A stretch of DNA of 64,000 bases from positions 62,001 through 126,000 of the forward strand of contig NZ_URHZ01000001.1 of assembly GCF_900547735.1 (NCBI RefSeq), read 5' to 3'. Positions 61,687 to 64,000 of this stretch are shown piece after piece. Below the pieces are notes generated by a model that ran no database searches, was not told the DNA's origin, and was given only the letters and a program-made list of their open reading frames with translations. Both the position numbers and the translations under genes were made by a program. Source of the DNA: an uncultured Clostridium sp. (lineage in GTDB: Bacteria; Bacillota; Clostridia; Lachnospirales; Lachnospiraceae). How positions within the stretch are numbered: position 1 is the stretch's first letter; each line of letters starts with the position of its first letter.

Positions 61687-63013
61687 TGTCAATCCTCCCT
61701 GATAGTTTTTTCGTGTAGCTGCCGATAAGGGCGACGACGGCCACAGCTACGACAGCTTCCGTGATCGGCATGGCAAACCAAAGAGAATTGGCTCCCGCCA
61801 TCAGCGGCAGTGTGTAAATCAAGATTCCGCTTATAATAAGCCCCCTGGAGACCGATACAAAGAAAGAGGCTCCCGGTTTCATCAGTGACTGGAAATAGTA
61901 GGTGGAAAAAATGTTCAGCGGAAGCAGCAGGAAGGAAATTCCGTAGCTTCTCATAATAAACGGCGCAATGCGGTAAATCTCATCGGTCGGTGCCATGAAA
62001 ATCCGGATAAACCCGTTGGGAAAGGCAAATATCAGGAGTGTCCAGATGACGCTGAAGAAACATACGGAATAGAGCGCGTATTTCAGCGTGTCTTTAATGC
62101 GGTTCCACTTCCCTGCGCCGAAGTTGATGGAAAAAATCGGCTGTGACGCCTGCCCTACACTGTATGCGCAGCACTGTACAATTGTGCTGATGTTGACAAT
62201 GACACCGTAGACGGACAGGGAATCGGCTCCCAGATACTTCATAATCTGACGGTTAAACAGCATGGTCAGGATCCCCATGGCAATATCGATGAAAAAGGTG
62301 GAAAAACCAGTCACGATGATTTGCCTGAATTTTATCATAAACTGAACCGGTTTGTCTATTTTAAGCGTGTTTCTTTTTGAAAAGAAATGGGTGAGCATAA
62401 CGGCAAACGTGATCAGCGCCCCGGCGGCCGTAGCCAGGCCGGCTCCCATAATTCCCATGTCCAGCATAAAAACAAAGAAGTAATCCCCGAACACATTGAA
62501 GATTCCTCCCGACAGCACCGCAGCCGTAGCCAGGCCGGGATTGTTGTCGTTTCGCAGAAATGCCGCCAGCATCTGGTTAAACAGAAAGACCGGAACAATA
62601 AATTTAACCGGCAGAAGATACTGTTTGGCCAGTGGGAGAAGCGTCTCCTCCGCCCCGAACAGAAGCAGCATCTGTGTGTCGAAAAGTACGATGACAAACC
62701 AGCAGGCCAGTCCAAGCAGTAAGGTGGAGATCAGGGACGTTGTGAAATACTGGTTTTCTTTTCCCCTGTCCCCGCTGCCCCTGGCGGCGCTGAAAAGCAC
62801 GGAACCGCCGATTCCCGTCAGCAGCCCGAGACTGTAGATGATGTTCCAGACCGGCGCAACCACGGCCAGCGCCGCGGTGCCGCCGGGCCCCTGGTACTGG
62901 CCGACCATGGCCATATCCACAAGGCCGTAGATAGAGCTTATCAGGGCGCTGCCGAACGCGGCGCTCAGATACTTAAAGTAGATGTTTTTTACATTTCCCT
63001 GTAACAAATTCAT
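61679..63013 (-). CDS. MATE family efflux transporter (coupled to the kinase-like gene)
   Basis: 444 aa with about 12 TM helices; starts NLLQGNVKNIYFKYLSAAFGSALISSIYGLVDMAMVGQYQGPGGTAAL and contains VGQASQPIFSINFGAGKWNRIKDTLKYAL in the second half. AAAGGAGG 9 nt upstream of ATG 63013. A 12-bp palindrome lies about 190 bp upstream and may be its operator. Substrate unknown. Confidence 0.9.
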   Translation of the reverse strand: MNLLQGNVKNIYFKYLSAAFGSALISSIYGLVDMAMVGQYQGPGGTAALAVVAPVWNIIYSLGLLTGIGGSVLFSAARGSGDRGKENQYFTTSLISTLLLGLACWFVIVLFDTQMLLLFGAEETLLPLAKQYLLPVKFIVPVFLFNQMLAAFLRNDNNPGLATAAVLSGGIFNVFGDYFFVFMLDMGIMGAGLATAAGALITFAVMLTHFFSKRNTLKIDKPVQFMIKFRQIIVTGFSTFFIDIAMGILTMLFNRQIMKYLGADSLSVYGVIVNISTIVQCCAYSVGQASQPIFSINFGAGKWNRIKDTLKYALYSVCFFSVIWTLLIFAFPNGFIRIFMAPTDEIYRIAPFIMRSYGISFLLLPLNIFSTYYFQSLMKPGASFFVSVSRGLIISGILIYTLPLMAGANSLWFAMPITEAVVAVAVVALIGSYTKKLSGRIDNE

Positions 63014-63063
63014 GTCGTGTTGTCCTCCTTTTACAGAACCAGGAACGTAATTTCCTATGAATC

Positions 63064-63106
63064 AACAACGAAAAGCACGCTTCGCGAACTTTTCATTGCC
63101 ACTCAA
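63064..63106. repeat. Dispersed palindromic repeat, copy 2 (inverted)
   Basis: Complement of 16457-16499 with one mismatch, 46 kb away, located in the 5' spacer of the MATE gene. Same foldable core with a GAA/TTC loop. Confidence 0.75.
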
Positions 63107-63199
63107 AAAAAGCCGGACAGGATAACAGGCTTCTCAGCCTGTCACCTTATCCAGCTCATCATTTCCAAACGAATGACTCACCCTCCGAGTGAACAGTGG

Positions 63200-63211
63200 T
63201 TAGTATACTAA
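63200..63211. promoter_or_regulatory. 12-bp palindrome, candidate operator
   Basis: TTAGTATACTAA, a perfect palindrome in the upstream region of the MATE operon, resembles MarR/MerR-type operators. Confidence 0.45.
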
Positions 63212-63294
63212 ATGAAATCCTGAAAGTCAAGTATTTTTCTGCGTCATATACACTCCCTTTCGGCCGGGGCGGGAAACGTGGTAAAAACATGAAA

Positions 63295-63337
63295 ACAGGG
63301 AGGAAACAGCTCCCTGAAAGAGCGTTTTCCTCCCTGT
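63295..63337. terminator. Terminator of the 56-aa gene
   Basis: ACAGGGAGGAAA (63295-63306) and TTTCCTCCCTGT (63326-63337) form a 12-bp stem downstream of the minus-strand small gene. Confidence 0.7.
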
Positions 63338-63414
63338 CATAAATCGTCTGAAGGAGTCCACGGCAGCCGCCGTAAATCCTTCATCGTGTCCGTGTTATAT
63401 CTTAAGAACCGTAA

Positions 63415-63585
63415 TTATCTGCGGCCGGTAAGAGCCGACGTATAAGGCAGATTTCTGGCATCGCTGATGCCGAGCTGTCCTGCAATTCTTGAGAGAAGGA
63501 GTTTGCACTCCGCCTCGGAAAGAAGGTTTAAGTCTTTCTGGGACCGGGAAGCCGGTGCTGATGTAACGGAATTGTCTCTTTTCAT
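63415..63585 (-). CDS. 56-aa small protein
   Basis: MKRDNSVTSAPASRSQKDLNLLSEAECKLLLSRIAGQLGISDARNLPYTSALTGRR, with GAAAGGAGAATTCCT before ATG 63585 and a terminator after it. No TM. The QLGISDARNLPYTSALTGR part looks conserved. Family unknown; the good translation signals support a real gene. Confidence 0.62.
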   Translation of the reverse strand: MKRDNSVTSAPASRSQKDLNLLSEAECKLLLSRIAGQLGISDARNLPYTSALTGRR

Positions 63586-63880
63586 AGGAATTCTCCTTTC
63601 ATACCATGTGTTGTGGGGGTGAACAGTAACCTTTTAATTCCCCGTCCTGATTTCTTGACAAATCAGGTATTGCAATATTATTATGGGGGATGAGGAATCA
63701 AAAGTGTTATTTATGTTGAAAATAATATAACACGATTGAATCATGATGCCTATTCCCGGTTCTGTCATAAAGATATAAGTAATTTGCAATACGAGAAACG
63801 GTAGATCTTATGCCTGAAACAGTGCCATGATGCGGAAAAACGTTTTAAAATCAATCTTTTTCAGTCTGGGAGGAAAGAAA

Positions 63881-64000
63881 ATGTATACGAAAAATCCGGA
63901 ATATTTTTTAACGGTCGCCAGGGAGGGAAGTATTTCCAGGGCGGCGGAAAAGCTGTACCTGTCACAGCCATATCTGAGCCAGTGCATCGGGAGGCTGGAA
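63881..64000 (+). CDS. LysR family regulator, N-terminal part
   Basis: 40 codons, running off the right edge. GGGAGGAAAGAAA precedes ATG 63881. MYTKNPEYFLTVAREGSISRAAEKLYLSQPYLSQCIGRLE is the LysR HTH (YFLTVAREGSISRAAEKLYLSQP). Targets cannot be seen. The 295-bp spacer before it also contains the promoter of the divergent 56-aa gene. Confidence 0.85.
   Translation, partial: MYTKNPEYFLTVAREGSISRAAEKLYLSQPYLSQCIGRLE

Overview
The window looks like a spore-forming Clostridia chromosome, most likely Lachnospiraceae (Enterocloster/Lachnoclostridium-like). The evidence is moderate GC, strong AGGAGG ribosome sites, frequent TTG/GTG starts, a BclA-like collagen exosporium gene, spore photoproduct lyase, many MATE exporters, c-di-GMP and hybrid two-component signalling proteins, and a Tn1549-family conjugative element. 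Family names come from recognition of motifs, not from database searches.

Host left arm (1-26.5 kb): a partial membrane sensor; a 1155-aa hybrid histidine kinase convergent with a GGDEF-EAL protein; a cupin/PocR-type sensor kinase with an AraC-type response regulator, divergent from a serine/one-carbon operon (glyA-like, dicarboxylate symporter, folD-like); a cluster of five hairpins; a MATE exporter divergent from a TetR regulator with well-formed promoters and operators; an amidase-domain protein; a FUSC exporter divergent from MarR; a membrane protein; an Mrr-nuclease/STAND NTPase that is probably anti-phage; endonuclease IV; and a MATE/unknown pair.

Mobile element (27,716-53,326, about 25.6 kb): an integrative conjugative element sits inside the Gly-X-Y repeat region of a collagen-like gene whose two halves lie at 26,573-27,715 and 53,327-54,406. 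Joining the halves restores one reading frame of about 740 codons, with the BclA-like C-terminal domain on the far side. The element carries ParB, ArdA, PcfB, a VirD4 coupling protein, Maff2, a VirB6-like protein, a SpoVG-like protein, PrgI, VirB4, an NlpC/P60 hydrolase, MobC, a MOBP relaxase, a sigma-like regulator, an XRE repressor and a large serine recombinase at its right edge. Its AT-rich cargo is an HNH nuclease and a WYL-regulated flavin reductase. A 23-bp palindrome (11-nt arm CTTCGGGCCAA, a central base, then the reverse complement) occurs 21 times, only inside the element: mostly just after stop codons, but six times in frame within genes.

Host right arm (53.3-64 kb): the collagen C-terminal half; an XRE/DUF3796-like pair; DedA; a GT4 glycosyltransferase; spore photoproduct lyase; a DUF1538/P-II-like pair; a cytidylate-kinase-like/MATE operon; a 56-aa gene; and the start of a LysR regulator. 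No tRNA, rRNA or CRISPR array was seen.

The strongest leads are the ICE as a potentially reversible switch in an exosporium gene, and the 21-copy palindrome family whose arms show compensatory changes and a nearly uniform orientation.
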